Origin: Pontibacter amylolyticus
GTDB taxonomy: Bacteria; Bacteroidota; Bacteroidia; Cytophagales; Hymenobacteraceae
DNA: 64,000 bases
Direction: 5' to 3'
Assembly (NCBI RefSeq): GCF_014638845.1
Contig: NZ_BMFP01000006.1
Coordinates: 145,153-209,152 of the forward strand
The notes below the pieces were generated by a model. That model was given only the letters and a program-made list of their open reading frames with translations. It was not told the origin of the DNA and did not search any database. Each line of letters begins with the position of its first letter. Position 1 is the stretch's first letter. Position numbers and translations under genes: made by a program. Below, piece by piece: positions 1 to 9,950 of the stretch.

Positions 1-569
1 TAACAACTGAAGCCACTGTTGCAACAGAAGGTGAGGCTTATGCCGTAGATCCGGCTGCCAGCGAACTGACCTGGAACGGTAAAAAAGTGGGTGGTGAGCA
101 CTCTGGTAACATCAGCCTGCAAGGCGGCGAGTTGGTAGTAGCTGACGGCCAGCTAGTAGGTGGTGAGTTTACCATCGACATGGCCTCTATCACCAACACC
201 GACTTAACAGATGCCAAGTACAATGCTGACTTAGTAGGTCACCTGAAGTCTGACGATTTCTTTGGCGTAGAGCAGCACCCAACGGCTAACTTCAAGATCA
301 ACAGCATCAGCCCGATAGCCGACGCTGCTGCCGGTCAGCCGAACTATAACGTAGAAGGCGACCTGACGATCAAAGGCAAAACAAACCCGGTGAGCTTCCC
401 GGCTACGATCAACGTTGAGAACGGCACAGCCACTGCGAAAGCCGATGTGATCGTTGACCGCGCCAAGTATGATGTACGCTACGGTTCTAAGAGCTTCTTC
501 GATGACCTGGGCGACAAGGTAATCGACGACAACTTCACCGTGAGCCTAGATATTACTGCAAAGAAGTAA
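1..569 (+). CDS. YceI family protein, 5' end outside the window
   Basis: The reading frame is open from base 3 and already encodes the first YceI strand (LTWNGKKVGGEHSGN), so the gene starts upstream of the window; the GTG at 87 would cut this strand away. The 188 visible residues carry SITNTDL, LVGHLKSDDFF, GDLTIKGKTNPVSFPA and a C-terminal RYGSKSFFDDLGDK, all hallmarks of the family. YceI proteins are small lipocalin-like beta-barrels, usually exported, that bind isoprenoid or other lipids; the ligand cannot be read from sequence. An intrinsic terminator follows 38 bases after the stop. The family call is secure and the role is not. Confidence 0.93.
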   Translation, partial: TTEATVATEGEAYAVDPAASELTWNGKKVGGEHSGNISLQGGELVVADGQLVGGEFTIDMASITNTDLTDAKYNADLVGHLKSDDFFGVEQHPTANFKINSISPIADAAAGQPNYNVEGDLTIKGKTNPVSFPATINVENGTATAKADVIVDRAKYDVRYGSKSFFDDLGDKVIDDNFTVSLDITAKK

Positions 570-606
570 TTTATATTACCTTCCCCGAGTAGGTAAACCC
601 CTCCCA

Positions 607-639
607 AGCCCTCCCCTGAATACAGGCGGAGGGCTTTTT
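607..639 (+). terminator. Intrinsic terminator after the YceI gene
   Basis: An 8-bp perfect stem (AGCCCTCC at 607-614, GGAGGGCT at 628-635) is followed by a T run. Confidence 0.8.
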
Positions 640-706
640 CTGTCTGAATCTAATTATAGTTGGTCCTCAACCCCAAGAATTTTCAGGATCGTTGTATATG
701 CCGGTT

Positions 707-873
707 CCAACCACCCCTTACCCCTCCTTGTCTAAGGCGGGGAATTTTTCTTACGACTTCAACTTTCAATACTTTTCGCTAAAGTATTTTGAAGTAATGA
801 CTATGAAACAATTAGTAAGCTAAAGTAAAAACAGATTCCCCGCCTTAAACAAGGAGGGGCTAGGGGTGGTTGG
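707..873. repeat. 39-bp inverted repeat built from two copies of a dispersed G/C-rich element
   Basis: Bases 707-745 and 835-873 are reverse complements with three mismatches over 39 positions, separated by about 90 AT-rich bases. Each arm contains its own small hairpin (CCCC-CCTT, 4-nt loop, AAGG-GGGG) followed by a GGGGTGGTTGG tail. Related units occur at about 7774-7810, 44110-44146, 44210-44240 and 63823-63858. The rest of the 570-927 gap holds only the terminator and AT-rich DNA. Confidence 0.8.
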
Positions 874-927
874 ATAAATTGGGTGACAATTTCGTAACTT
901 GCTCTGGTTAAACGAACCTACTACATC

Positions 928-1689
928 ATGTTTCAAAAAGCTCTCTATACCTTATTTTTTATATTGCTAATCAATATCACCTCCTGCCAAACAGAAAAAC
1001 AGCCGGATGCACAGCAGATCGTGGACCAGGCGATTGAGGTGCATGGCGGAGAACACTTTCTGAAGAGTGCGATCAGCTTTGAGTTCCGGGATAGGCAGTA
1101 CCGCGCTTTGCGCAATGGCGGCGTCTTTGTGTATAGCCGTACCTTTACAGACTCTACCGGGCATGAAGTGCGGGATGTGTGGCGAAACAGTGGTTTTACC
1201 CGCACCATCAACGGCGTTGAGGTAGAGCTGCCTGAAGAAAAACAGAAAGCCTATACTGCTTCTGTCAACTCAGTGATATACTTTGCGCTCCTGCCTTACG
1301 CGCTCAACGACGATGCCGTGCGAAAAGAGTACCTTGGGGGGGCTACGATCAAAGGCGAGCCTTACAGCAAAGTTAGGATTACGTTTGCGCAAGAAGGCGG
1401 TGGCGAAGGTTATCAGGATGTTTACGTCTATTGGTTCCACCAGCAGCGCCACACCATGGATTACCTGGCCTACTCTTTCCAGGAAAATGACGGCGGTACC
1501 CGTTTCCGCGAAGCCATTAACCCCCGCACCGTCGGTGGTATTCTGTTCCAGGATTATAACAACTATACCTTAAAAGACGAGACTATTCCCCTGGAAGCCT
1601 ATGACCAGGCCTTCGAAGCTGGTAAGATGGAGAAGGTGTCGGAAGTTGTGTTGGAAGATTTTGAAGTGAAAGAGTTAGAAGGCCTGTAG
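928..1689 (+). CDS. DUF6503-type lipoprotein
   Basis: A 253-residue protein with a lipoprotein signal peptide: hydrophobic stretch 5-17 and lipobox ITSC with the lipidated Cys at residue 20. The mature part begins with VDQAIEVHGG and contains FRDRQYRALRNGG, SVNSVIYFALLPYALND, FAQEGGGEGYQDVYVYW and TMDYLAYSF. This matches a Bacteroidota family of envelope lipoproteins that I know as DUF6503; its function is unknown. The last codon and the stop TAG lie inside the 38-bp palindromic repeat that starts at 1683, so the repeat defines the C-terminus. It appears monocistronic. Confidence 0.75.
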   Translation: MFQKALYTLFFILLINITSCQTEKQPDAQQIVDQAIEVHGGEHFLKSAISFEFRDRQYRALRNGGVFVYSRTFTDSTGHEVRDVWRNSGFTRTINGVEVELPEEKQKAYTASVNSVIYFALLPYALNDDAVRKEYLGGATIKGEPYSKVRITFAQEGGGEGYQDVYVYWFHQQRHTMDYLAYSFQENDGGTRFREAINPRTVGGILFQDYNNYTLKDETIPLEAYDQAFEAGKMEKVSEVVLEDFEVKELEGL

Positions 1690-1720
1690 GGACAGGTCGC
1701 GACCTGTCCGAATCGTGCAC
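1683..1720 (+). repeat. REP-like palindromic unit, copy 1
   Basis: A 38-bp unit centred on the perfect 20-bp palindrome GGACAGGTCGCGACCTGTCC (1690-1709). It is identical to 52575-52612 and nearly identical to the reverse complement of 54801-54838. This copy overlaps the 3' end of the lipoprotein gene. Confidence 0.9.
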
Positions 1721-1749
1721 GAGTACATACCTGCTATATATAGTGCGTC

Positions 1750-1848
1750 ATCCCCCTACCCCCTTCAAAGGGGGACACTCAATATGTGTGAATCATTATT
1801 GAAGTACGCACTGAGGAAAGTCACCCTTTGAAGGGGGCAGGGGTGGGT
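1750..1848. repeat. Inverted pair of G/C-rich intergenic elements
   Basis: Bases 1750-1775 and 1822-1848 are inverted copies that share the core CCCTTTGAAGGGGG followed by AGGGG. A related single copy lies at about 6375-6400. They may act as a 3' transcript stabiliser or terminator between the two convergent genes; that role is inference. Confidence 0.65.
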
Positions 1849-1868
1849 TAGTCGTACACCAACAGCAA

Positions 1869-2759
1869 TTAAACCATCAACAACACCTTCCAAGCCTCTA
1901 GCACCTGGTGGTCATCTAGCAGCTTCTTACCCAAATTCTCCAATTCCTCCCGCAACTGCGTCTGGTCTTCTCTATACTTATTTAAGGTATAAGCTACAAC
2001 CGGATCAGTTTTAAAGGTTTCTACTTCCTCAGCAGTAGGTATAACCTCTGTATTCCCCAGCCGCGCCAGGTGATTGCCGGTTAGGATGCTGCTGTTGCGG
2101 ATGTGCTCCGGCAACTGGTCTACGCCAACGCCTTTGTTGCGCACCGGCTTGGGCAACTCGAAAATGCAATCTCCATTGGCTCTGAGGTAGTAATCACCAC
2201 CCATACGCGCGACAGCATCGAGTTTGTAAGGATCTATCTTGCCTTCCTCGTTAAGGATATTTTCATTCACATGAATCAGCAGCACCTCGCAGATCACCAG
2301 GTTACCGGCGCCGCCTTCTGGCCCCAGACTGATTATATCATTTACACGACACTCCATGGCCACAGGGGCTCCCTTCACCCGCGGGGCTCGTACCATCACT
2401 GAAGGCTCTGGCGTCAGGCCCGATTTGATAAATTCATTAATACCCTTGTCGTACTCCGTGCTGGCCAGCGACATCTGCTCTACTATGTCGTAGTTGCTAA
2501 TGTTGATCACCACCTCACGGGTCATTTCTACATTCTCCAGGGTATGCTTTCCAGTATTGTCACGCACCCGGCGGGCAGGGGAGAAGACCACGATGGGTGG
2601 TTTGGCGCTGAAAACATTAAAGAAACTGAAAGGGCTCAGGTTCACATTCCCCTCCTCATCCACCGTACTGGCAAAGGCGATCGGCCGCGGCGCAATAGCC
2701 CCTAACAATAAAGCATGCACTTCTGCCGTTTTGGTTTCTTTCGGGTTGATGGTTTTCAT
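1869..2759 (-). CDS. Flavin reductase family protein (FMN-binding)
   Basis: A 296-residue protein with one flavin-reductase-like split-barrel domain: GAIAPRPIAFASTVDEEG near the N-terminus, NLSPFSFFNVFSAKPPIVVFSP, then TLENVEMTREVVINI, and ARMGGDYYLR toward the C-terminus. Such proteins bind FMN and reduce it or act as flavin-dependent oxidoreductases; the substrate is unknown. I chose the ATG at 2759 (MKTINPKET). The open frame runs on to 2996, but the extra 79 residues translate repeat DNA with a GTCCCC/GGGGAC hairpin and match no family feature. It is convergent with the upstream lipoprotein gene. Confidence 0.88.
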   Translation of the reverse strand: MKTINPKETKTAEVHALLLGAIAPRPIAFASTVDEEGNVNLSPFSFFNVFSAKPPIVVFSPARRVRDNTGKHTLENVEMTREVVINISNYDIVEQMSLASTEYDKGINEFIKSGLTPEPSVMVRAPRVKGAPVAMECRVNDIISLGPEGGAGNLVICEVLLIHVNENILNEEGKIDPYKLDAVARMGGDYYLRANGDCIFELPKPVRNKGVGVDQLPEHIRNSSILTGNHLARLGNTEVIPTAEEVETFKTDPVVAYTLNKYREDQTQLREELENLGKKLLDDHQVLEAWKVLLMV

Positions 2760-3118
2760 GGTAATCTCTTGTGTTGTTTCGAAGTATGGCAAGTTAAGAA
2801 AAAACGAGCGGGCTAGTAGCAAGAGCGCTAACTTCTCAATAAAACTGTCCCCTTGAGGGGACCCCAAGGGTGTAGAGCCAGTTACCCCTATTGACCCTTG
2901 GTCGTAAGTCTCGAACTCTCGTTCTAGCTTGTCCTCAAAGGGATATTTTTGTATAAAACCTAAAGGCTCTGGATTGGAGTAGACATAATTAACCACACAT
3001 AAAAAATGTTTTCAAAAACATTTTACGTAATTTTGCTTTCTAGCGACAATGTGTTTGCATCACTGAGACTTAGTTGTGCCCTTTAGCTTGTTGCATGAGC
3101 AAATGCTATTTACCCTAT
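2760..3118. other. Intergenic region between flavin reductase and the polysaccharide locus
   Basis: It holds a small hairpin GTCCCC-TTGA-GGGGAC (2847-2862), similar in context to repeat DNA at about 44280, followed by AT-rich promoter-like sequence for the plus-strand operon (annotated separately). No gene is supported here. Confidence 0.6.
3003..3035 (+). promoter_or_regulatory. Candidate promoter and operator of the polysaccharide operon
   Basis: TAATTTTG at 3028-3035 fits the Bacteroidota -7 box TAnnTTTG. Immediately upstream is a perfect 9-bp inverted repeat with a 4-nt spacer (AAAATGTTT at 3003-3011, AAACATTTT at 3016-3024), which overlaps the spacer and -33 region. It is well placed for a repressor or activator. 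The -33 box itself is weak. The leader to the start codon would be about 75 nt. Confidence 0.5.
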
Positions 3119-3907
3119 ATGAAAATTAAACTAGTACTCTTCCTGAGTCTACTCTTCTTCGCCTCCTGCAGTTCACTGCGTACCCGTAACATCGTCTATT
3201 TTAGCGATCTGGAACAAAAGCCCATTCTTACAGAATCAGTAGAAATAAAGCGTCTGACCATCAAGCCCGGCGACTTATTAGGTATTGAAGTGCTTACTCC
3301 TAATGTGGAAACGAACATGCTGTTTAATAGAGGCATTATTATGGAGGAAGGTGCCAGTGGTGGTGGACAGATGATCCGGCAACTGGGTAACCAGACCGAA
3401 GGGTATTTAGTAGATAGGCGCGGTACCATTGATTTCCCTGTATTGGGTACGATGCCTGTCAATGGGATGACGACGGAACAACTTCGGGACTCCATCCTGT
3501 TACGGGTAAAAGAATATGTGCAGGACCCAATCGTTAAAGTAAGACTGCAAAATTTCAGGTTTACCATGATGGGCGAGACTGGACCAAGAGTAGTAGATGT
3601 ACCCGCAGATAACGAGGATGTGAACCTGCTCGAAGGTCTTGCGATGGCAGGTGGTATTTCAATTTACGGCAAGATGGAAAACGTGCTAGTGATCAGAGAG
3701 CAAAATGGAGAGCGTACCATGGCTCGGTTAAACCTCAATAGCAAGGAAACACTTAATTCGCCTTACTTTTATTTGCAGCAGAATGACATTGTGTATGTAG
3801 AGCCAGATAAGGCCAAGGTGACAGGTACCAGCTTTATCCGCCGTAACTGGGGTTTTGCAGCAGGACTAGTGTCCTCTGCTTTTGTGCTATACCAATTATT
3901 TAAATAG
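3119..3907 (+). CDS. Polysaccharide export lipoprotein (Wza-like, SLBB)
   Basis: Outer-membrane polysaccharide export protein of the OPX/Wza family, 262 residues from the ATG at 3119. The N-terminus is a lipoprotein signal (MKIKLVLFLSLLFFASC, lipidated Cys17). The poly-export domain follows (KPGDLLGIEVLTP, GYLVDRRGTIDFPVLGTMPVNGMT), then one SLBB-type domain (LLEGLAMAGGISIYGKMENVLVIRE) and a C-terminal hydrophobic helix. An upstream in-frame ATG would prepend 15 residues before the signal peptide, so it was rejected. It is the first gene of the operon, 23 bases before the autokinase gene, the usual OPX-PCP pairing of Wzy-dependent capsule or EPS export. Confidence 0.92.
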   Translation: MKIKLVLFLSLLFFASCSSLRTRNIVYFSDLEQKPILTESVEIKRLTIKPGDLLGIEVLTPNVETNMLFNRGIIMEEGASGGGQMIRQLGNQTEGYLVDRRGTIDFPVLGTMPVNGMTTEQLRDSILLRVKEYVQDPIVKVRLQNFRFTMMGETGPRVVDVPADNEDVNLLEGLAMAGGISIYGKMENVLVIREQNGERTMARLNLNSKETLNSPYFYLQQNDIVYVEPDKAKVTGTSFIRRNWGFAAGLVSSAFVLYQLFK

Positions 3908-3930
3908 TATAACGCTTCCTATTTTATAAA

Positions 3931-6285
3931 ATGTCCGAATTCGATTTTCAGGAAGACAGCAGTGAGCCTTTAGATATAAAAGGCTTGGTCATGAAATACC
4001 TGCGGTACTGGTACCTTTTTGTGATCGGAGTGGCCCTTGCCCTTGCTACCGCTCATTTGTATTTACGGTATTCAACACCGGTTTATAGTGTTAAAGCGAC
4101 AATCCTAATAAAGGACGAAAGCGGTGCCGACCTTGCGAGCAGTGCTATGTTCGCTGATATGGCGCTAATGAAGTCGAATAAGACTTTTTCTAATGAGGTT
4201 TTGGTGATTAAATCCAAAGGCCTCATGGAACGTGTGCTTTCTGAGTTGGGTTTAGAGGTTTCCTACTTTGGCGAAGGACGTATCAAGTCACCTGAACTGT
4301 ACGGCGGAAGAAGTCCTATTGAAGTAGTGATCGCTGATCTAGACTCTGCAGGTTTTGGCCGTAGCTTTGTAATAGAGGTAGAAGACAATAATACCTTTAG
4401 CATTTTTGAAGGGGAGGATAAGGTTTCTACACATAAATTTGGTGAGCAGATCAAGAAAAAGTACGGAGCTTTTACAGTAGTAGCAGACTCCGAAGTCACG
4501 AGCGATAAAGGCCGAAGGGTGTTAGTTCGTTTCAATGATTTACGCAAACTAGCTGCTAAGTATAGCAGTCAACTTGGTGTCAAAAATGTAAATGAATATG
4601 CAACAGTGATGGAACTTAGTCTGACGGACCCAGTACCAGCCAAGGGCAAAGATATTCTTAATAAGTTAATCGAAGTATACAACAGGGAGTCGGTTTACGA
4701 AAAAAATCAAGCTGTTACAAAGACGATTGAGTTTATAGACGATCGCCTAGTATACCTTACGCAGGAATTGTCAGATGTTGAGAAAGAAGTTGTCCAATAT
4801 CTGCAGGAAAATAAAATGATTGATGTGGCTGCTAGCGGAGGTGTTTACTCTAGTACTGCCCATGAGTATAATCAGCAAGTCACTCAAAATGAAATCAGAT
4901 TGGATATTCTTGGTTCTATCGAAGATTATCTGAAAAAAGATGAAAATCGGTTTGAATTAGTTCCTACCAGCCTTGATATAGCAGACCCTACCCTTAACGG
5001 CCTTATTGCAAACTTTAACGAGTTGCAAAACCAACGCCAACGTTTGTTGCGAAACAATACCGAAACTAACCCATTAGTACGAAATGTTGACGAGCAATTA
5101 GAAACTTTGCGATTTAACATTCTGGAGAACCTGCAAAATATCAAAAATGGATTATTGATCGTTCGACGTAATTTGCAAGCAAGTGCCCAACAGTTTGAGT
5201 CACAAGTCCGTAAAGTACCTTCTATGCAGCGTGATTTGCAGGTAATCGGTCGGCAGCAGGGGATAAAAGAAGGCTTGTATCTTTACCTCTTGCAGAAACG
5301 TGAAGAAGCAGCTCTCTCCCAGGCTATCACCCCCTCTAACTCCCGCGTAATTGATTCTGCCACGGCTGAAGGAAGCCCAGTTGAACCATTGGCTACTAAT
5401 ATTTACTTAATGGCACTTTTAGCAGGCTTGGCTATTCCATTTGCAGGCATCTTCCTACGCGATATGCTCAATGATACCGTGCAGGAACTGCGAGATGTGG
5501 AGAAAGCAACAACCACCCCAATATTAGGTGAAATTGGACATAACGGCTCTGGGAAAATGCTGGTTATCTCTGAGCAAAGCCGTAGTTCCAGTGCTGAACT
5601 TTTCAGACTATTACGCGCTAATCTACAGTTCGCTGCCGGAGGCAAAGAGAATAAAGTTATTCTGATTACTTCCAGTATGAGCGGGGAGGGCAAAACCTTT
5701 TTCAGCCTTAACTTAGCGGCCAGTTTGGTCATGACAGGTAAAAAGGTCGTAGTACTCGGATTCGACCTCCGCAAGCCAAAATTGACCCAGGGTGTTAACC
5801 TGCCAAATAATATTGGTATCACGAACTATCTGATATCTGATACGGTGCTGATCGAAAGTCTAATCCAGTTTGTGCCTGAAATGCCAGAACTAGCTATTAT
5901 TGGTTCAGGTCCAATTCCTCCGAATCCAGCCGAGTTGATGTTGCTACCAAAGATTGGGACGCTGTTGGATGAATTAAAAGCAAACTTCGATTTTATCATC
6001 CTTGACTCTTCTCCAGTCGGACAGGTAGCTGATACTTTGGCATTAGCACCTTACATCGATTCCAGCTTATATATTGTGCGCTATAATTACACGCATAAAA
6101 AGCAACTGCAAATAATAGACGATCTATACAAGTCTCGTAAACTCAAGCACCCAATGATCGTGCTAAATGATGCAAAGAAGGGCAATAGCTATGGTTACTC
6201 TTATGGCTACGGTTACGGCTATGGCAACTATTATGAGGAGGACTCGAAAGGGCTGGGGAGTAGGATTAGGAATTTAGTGAAGTAA
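3931..6285 (+). CDS. Wzc-type polysaccharide co-polymerase and tyrosine autokinase
   Basis: A 784-residue inner-membrane protein that controls chain length and couples it to tyrosine phosphorylation. It has an N-terminal Wzz domain with a first membrane helix at about 25-45, a long coiled-coil periplasmic region, and a second helix at about 490-510. The cytoplasmic BY-kinase domain follows, with Walker A SGEGKTF at about 583, Walker A' LGFDLRKPK at about 608 and Walker B FIILDSSPVG at about 690. The C-terminal tail is a tyrosine-glycine run (about 753-772), the expected autophosphorylation cluster. Fusion of co-polymerase and kinase in one chain is the Gram-negative arrangement. It is followed by repeat DNA and the nucleotide-sugar genes. 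Confidence 0.95.
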   Translation: MSEFDFQEDSSEPLDIKGLVMKYLRYWYLFVIGVALALATAHLYLRYSTPVYSVKATILIKDESGADLASSAMFADMALMKSNKTFSNEVLVIKSKGLMERVLSELGLEVSYFGEGRIKSPELYGGRSPIEVVIADLDSAGFGRSFVIEVEDNNTFSIFEGEDKVSTHKFGEQIKKKYGAFTVVADSEVTSDKGRRVLVRFNDLRKLAAKYSSQLGVKNVNEYATVMELSLTDPVPAKGKDILNKLIEVYNRESVYEKNQAVTKTIEFIDDRLVYLTQELSDVEKEVVQYLQENKMIDVAASGGVYSSTAHEYNQQVTQNEIRLDILGSIEDYLKKDENRFELVPTSLDIADPTLNGLIANFNELQNQRQRLLRNNTETNPLVRNVDEQLETLRFNILENLQNIKNGLLIVRRNLQASAQQFESQVRKVPSMQRDLQVIGRQQGIKEGLYLYLLQKREEAALSQAITPSNSRVIDSATAEGSPVEPLATNIYLMALLAGLAIPFAGIFLRDMLNDTVQELRDVEKATTTPILGEIGHNGSGKMLVISEQSRSSSAELFRLLRANLQFAAGGKENKVILITSSMSGEGKTFFSLNLAASLVMTGKKVVVLGFDLRKPKLTQGVNLPNNIGITNYLISDTVLIESLIQFVPEMPELAIIGSGPIPPNPAELMLLPKIGTLLDELKANFDFIILDSSPVGQVADTLALAPYIDSSLYIVRYNYTHKKQLQIIDDLYKSRKLKHPMIVLNDAKKGNSYGYSYGYGYGYGNYYEEDSKGLGSRIRNLVK

Positions 6286-6402
6286 CCTCCCCAACCTCTT
6301 TCTAAGAAATGAGGGGTAAATGACGATTACTTAATCTAACACTTCAAGGATGGGAGGATCTCGTGCAAAGCAGACCCCCTTTGAAGTGGACAGGGGAGGA
6401 CA
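6286..6402. repeat. Degenerate G/C-rich intergenic elements
   Basis: Bases 6286-6320 resemble a reverse copy of the dispersed CCCC/GGGG element, and 6372-6402 carries a CCCCCTTTGAAG core followed by AGGGGAGG like the units at 1750-1848. They lie between the autokinase gene and tviB. Confidence 0.5.
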
Positions 6403-6451
6403 AGCATTCCCCAACTCAGAATAGAAAATAAAACAACAATAACACAAGACA

Positions 6452-7759
<1,308 letters not shown>

Positions 7760-7773
7760 GAAAGGTGCGAAAA

Positions 7774-7810
7774 TCCCCCTCTTTGGATAAGGAGGGGTTA
7801 GGGGTGGTGG
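7774..7810 (+). repeat. Dispersed G/C-rich intergenic element
   Basis: A copy of the CCCC...TTGGATAAGG-GGGG hairpin followed by TTAGGGGTGGTGG, situated between tviB and the tviC-like gene. It is the same family as 835-873 and 63823-63858. Confidence 0.75.
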
Positions 7811-7841
7811 AATCACTCTTAAACTTACTCAACATTTGAAA

Positions 7842-8840
7842 ATGTACGACACCCAATACCACACACAAGACCTCAGCCAGAGAACCTTCCTCGTTACAGG
7901 TGGGGCGGGCTTAATCGGCTCCAACTTAGTCGAGTACCTGCTCAAGTACGGCGCAGGCAAGGTGCGCGTGTTGGACAATTTCTCAACCGGCTCCCTCGCC
8001 AACATCGGGGAGTTCAAGTCCAATCCAAGTTTCGAGCTGATGGAGGGGGACATCCGCGATCTGGAGACCTGCTGCGGGGCATTGGAGGGAGTGGATTATG
8101 TATCGCATCAGGCTACGCTAGGCTCTGTTCCTCGTTCCATTAACGACCCGATCACAAGCAATGAGGTCAACGTCAGCGGCTTTCTTAACATGCTCGTGGC
8201 TGCAAGAGATGCAGGCGTCAAGCGCATGGTGTACGCTGCCAGTTCCAGCACCTACGGTGACCACCCGGTCCTGCCGAAAATAGAGGATCAGATCGACAAT
8301 CCGCTGTCCCCTTATGCAGTAACGAAATATGTGAACGAGCTGTATGCGAGTGTCTTTTCCAAGACCTACGACTTCCATACTATTGGACTGCGCTACTTCA
8401 ACGTCTTCGGGCCAAAGCAGAACCCGAAGGGGCCCTATGCGGCGGTAATACCACTTTTTATAGAAGCTGCACTTGATAACAAAGCACCTTATACCAACGG
8501 GGATGGGGAGACGAGCCGTGACTTCACCTTTGTGGAGAACGCCGTGCAGGCCAACGTCAAAGCCCTGCTGGCTGAAGCAATAGATGAGCATAAGGTGGTC
8601 AACATAGCGTATGGCGAGCGCACCACGGTGAATCAATTGTGGAATAGAATCACGGAGATCACCGGGATTAAGGTGGCTCCGGAGTACATGGAAGAACGGA
8701 ATGGGGAAGTTCGCCATAGCTTAGCTGATATCAGCAAAGCGAGTGAAATTATCGGGTATGCGTCTGATTTTTCGGTGCTGGAAGGGTTAGGAATAGCTTA
8801 TAATTGGTATCTAAGAGAGCTTCCAAGATTAAAGGCTTAA
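7842..8840 (+). CDS. tviC: UDP-N-acetylglucosamine(-uronate) 4-epimerase, TviC/WbpP-like SDR
   Basis: An extended SDR of 332 residues from the ATG at 7842; a TTG two codons earlier is less likely. It shows the NAD motif TGGAGLIGSNL, LDNFSTGS, GDIRDLE, the catalytic YAVTK and the RYFNVFGPKQNPKGPYAAVIP segment typical of WbpP/TviC 4-epimerases, which interconvert UDP-GlcNAc and UDP-GalNAc or their uronates. It directly follows tviB, as in Vi-antigen and similar clusters, so the pair probably makes UDP-GalNAcA. Base composition is intermediate between the GC-rich tviB and the AT-rich genes downstream. Confidence 0.87.
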   Translation: MYDTQYHTQDLSQRTFLVTGGAGLIGSNLVEYLLKYGAGKVRVLDNFSTGSLANIGEFKSNPSFELMEGDIRDLETCCGALEGVDYVSHQATLGSVPRSINDPITSNEVNVSGFLNMLVAARDAGVKRMVYAASSSTYGDHPVLPKIEDQIDNPLSPYAVTKYVNELYASVFSKTYDFHTIGLRYFNVFGPKQNPKGPYAAVIPLFIEAALDNKAPYTNGDGETSRDFTFVENAVQANVKALLAEAIDEHKVVNIAYGERTTVNQLWNRITEITGIKVAPEYMEERNGEVRHSLADISKASEIIGYASDFSVLEGLGIAYNWYLRELPRLKA

Positions 8841-8869
8841 CTGAGAATTAATCATATTAGATTCAAAAG

Positions 8870-9925
8870 ATGAAGATTTTAGTTACAGGAAGTGCTGGCT
8901 TTATAGGATTTCATTTAGTTAACAGACTGCTAGAGAGTGGCGATGAAGTAGTTGGATATGATAATATAAATGACTATTACGAAGTCCGTCTCAAATATGG
9001 AAGGTTAGAGGAAGCGGGTATCCTGAAGGATAAAATTGAAAAGGGAAAACTAGTACAGAGTAATAAGTTTGCTAGTTATAGATTCGTCAAAGAGGATTTA
9101 ACGAGCAAAAAGTTTTTACTTAAATTATTTAAAACTGAAAAATTTGATGCAGTCGTGCATCTAGCTGCTCAAGCAGGTGTTAGATACTCCTTAGAAAAAC
9201 CTGATGAATATATCTCATCAAATGTTCAGGGCTTTCTAAATATTTTAGAATCATGCAGGTATTACCCCGTTAAACACCTAGTTTACGCTTCGTCGAGTTC
9301 CGTATATGGAACTAATACTAAGGTCCCTTTCTCAACTGATGATAAGATTGATCATCCAATATCGTTATATGCAGCCTCAAAGAAATCGAATGAACTGATG
9401 GCGCATACCTATAGTCATTTGTTCAGTATCCCTACTACTGGAATCAGGTTTTTTACTGTTTATGGGCCATGGGGTAGGCCTGATATGGCTCTCTTTTTAT
9501 TTACTAGAAAAATATTGGAGGGTAAGCCTATTCAAGTATTTAATAACGGCGAGATGCAGCGCGATTTCACTTATATAGACGACATTGTTGAGGGGGTTGT
9601 ACGAGTTATTAATAAACCTGCAGTGGCTACAGGTAGGCCAAAAAATAACGATGAGAATGGACTTCAAGCACAAGCTCCATATAAGATCTACAATATAGGA
9701 AATTCATCTCCTGTACTGTTGACAGACTTTATTGATGCACTAGAGGATGCAATCGGAAAAGAGGCTCAGAAGCAGTACCTCCCACTACAACCTGGAGATG
9801 TTTTAACAACTTGGGCTGACGTAGACGATTTGATTAGAGACATTAATTATCAGCCAAAGACAGAGTTAAGAACAGGGATTGATGAATTTGTAAGATGGTA
9901 TAAAGCATTTTATGCCACTAATTAA
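8870..9925 (+). CDS. UDP-glucuronate 4-epimerase-like SDR
   Basis: A 351-residue extended SDR with TGSAGFIGFHL at the N-terminus, YDNINDYYEVRLKYGRL, HLAAQAGVRYSLEKPDEY, catalytic YAASK and FFTVYGPWGRPDMALFLF. The last two segments are characteristic of the UDP-glucuronate 4-epimerase group (GAE/LpsL/Cap1J), which convert UDP-GlcA to UDP-GalA. UDP-GlcA would come from ugd at the far end of this locus. The gene is AT-rich, unlike tviB, and starts the AT-rich block that runs to pseB. Confidence 0.85.
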   Translation: MKILVTGSAGFIGFHLVNRLLESGDEVVGYDNINDYYEVRLKYGRLEEAGILKDKIEKGKLVQSNKFASYRFVKEDLTSKKFLLKLFKTEKFDAVVHLAAQAGVRYSLEKPDEYISSNVQGFLNILESCRYYPVKHLVYASSSSVYGTNTKVPFSTDDKIDHPISLYAASKKSNELMAHTYSHLFSIPTTGIRFFTVYGPWGRPDMALFLFTRKILEGKPIQVFNNGEMQRDFTYIDDIVEGVVRVINKPAVATGRPKNNDENGLQAQAPYKIYNIGNSSPVLLTDFIDALEDAIGKEAQKQYLPLQPGDVLTTWADVDDLIRDINYQPKTELRTGIDEFVRWYKAFYATN

Positions 9926-9950
9926 GATAATAAGACTTTAATTATACGTA

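Noticed and set aside
2760..2996. 79-residue N-terminal extension of the flavin reductase
   Set aside because: It translates repeat and promoter DNA. The family N-terminus begins at the Met encoded at 2759.
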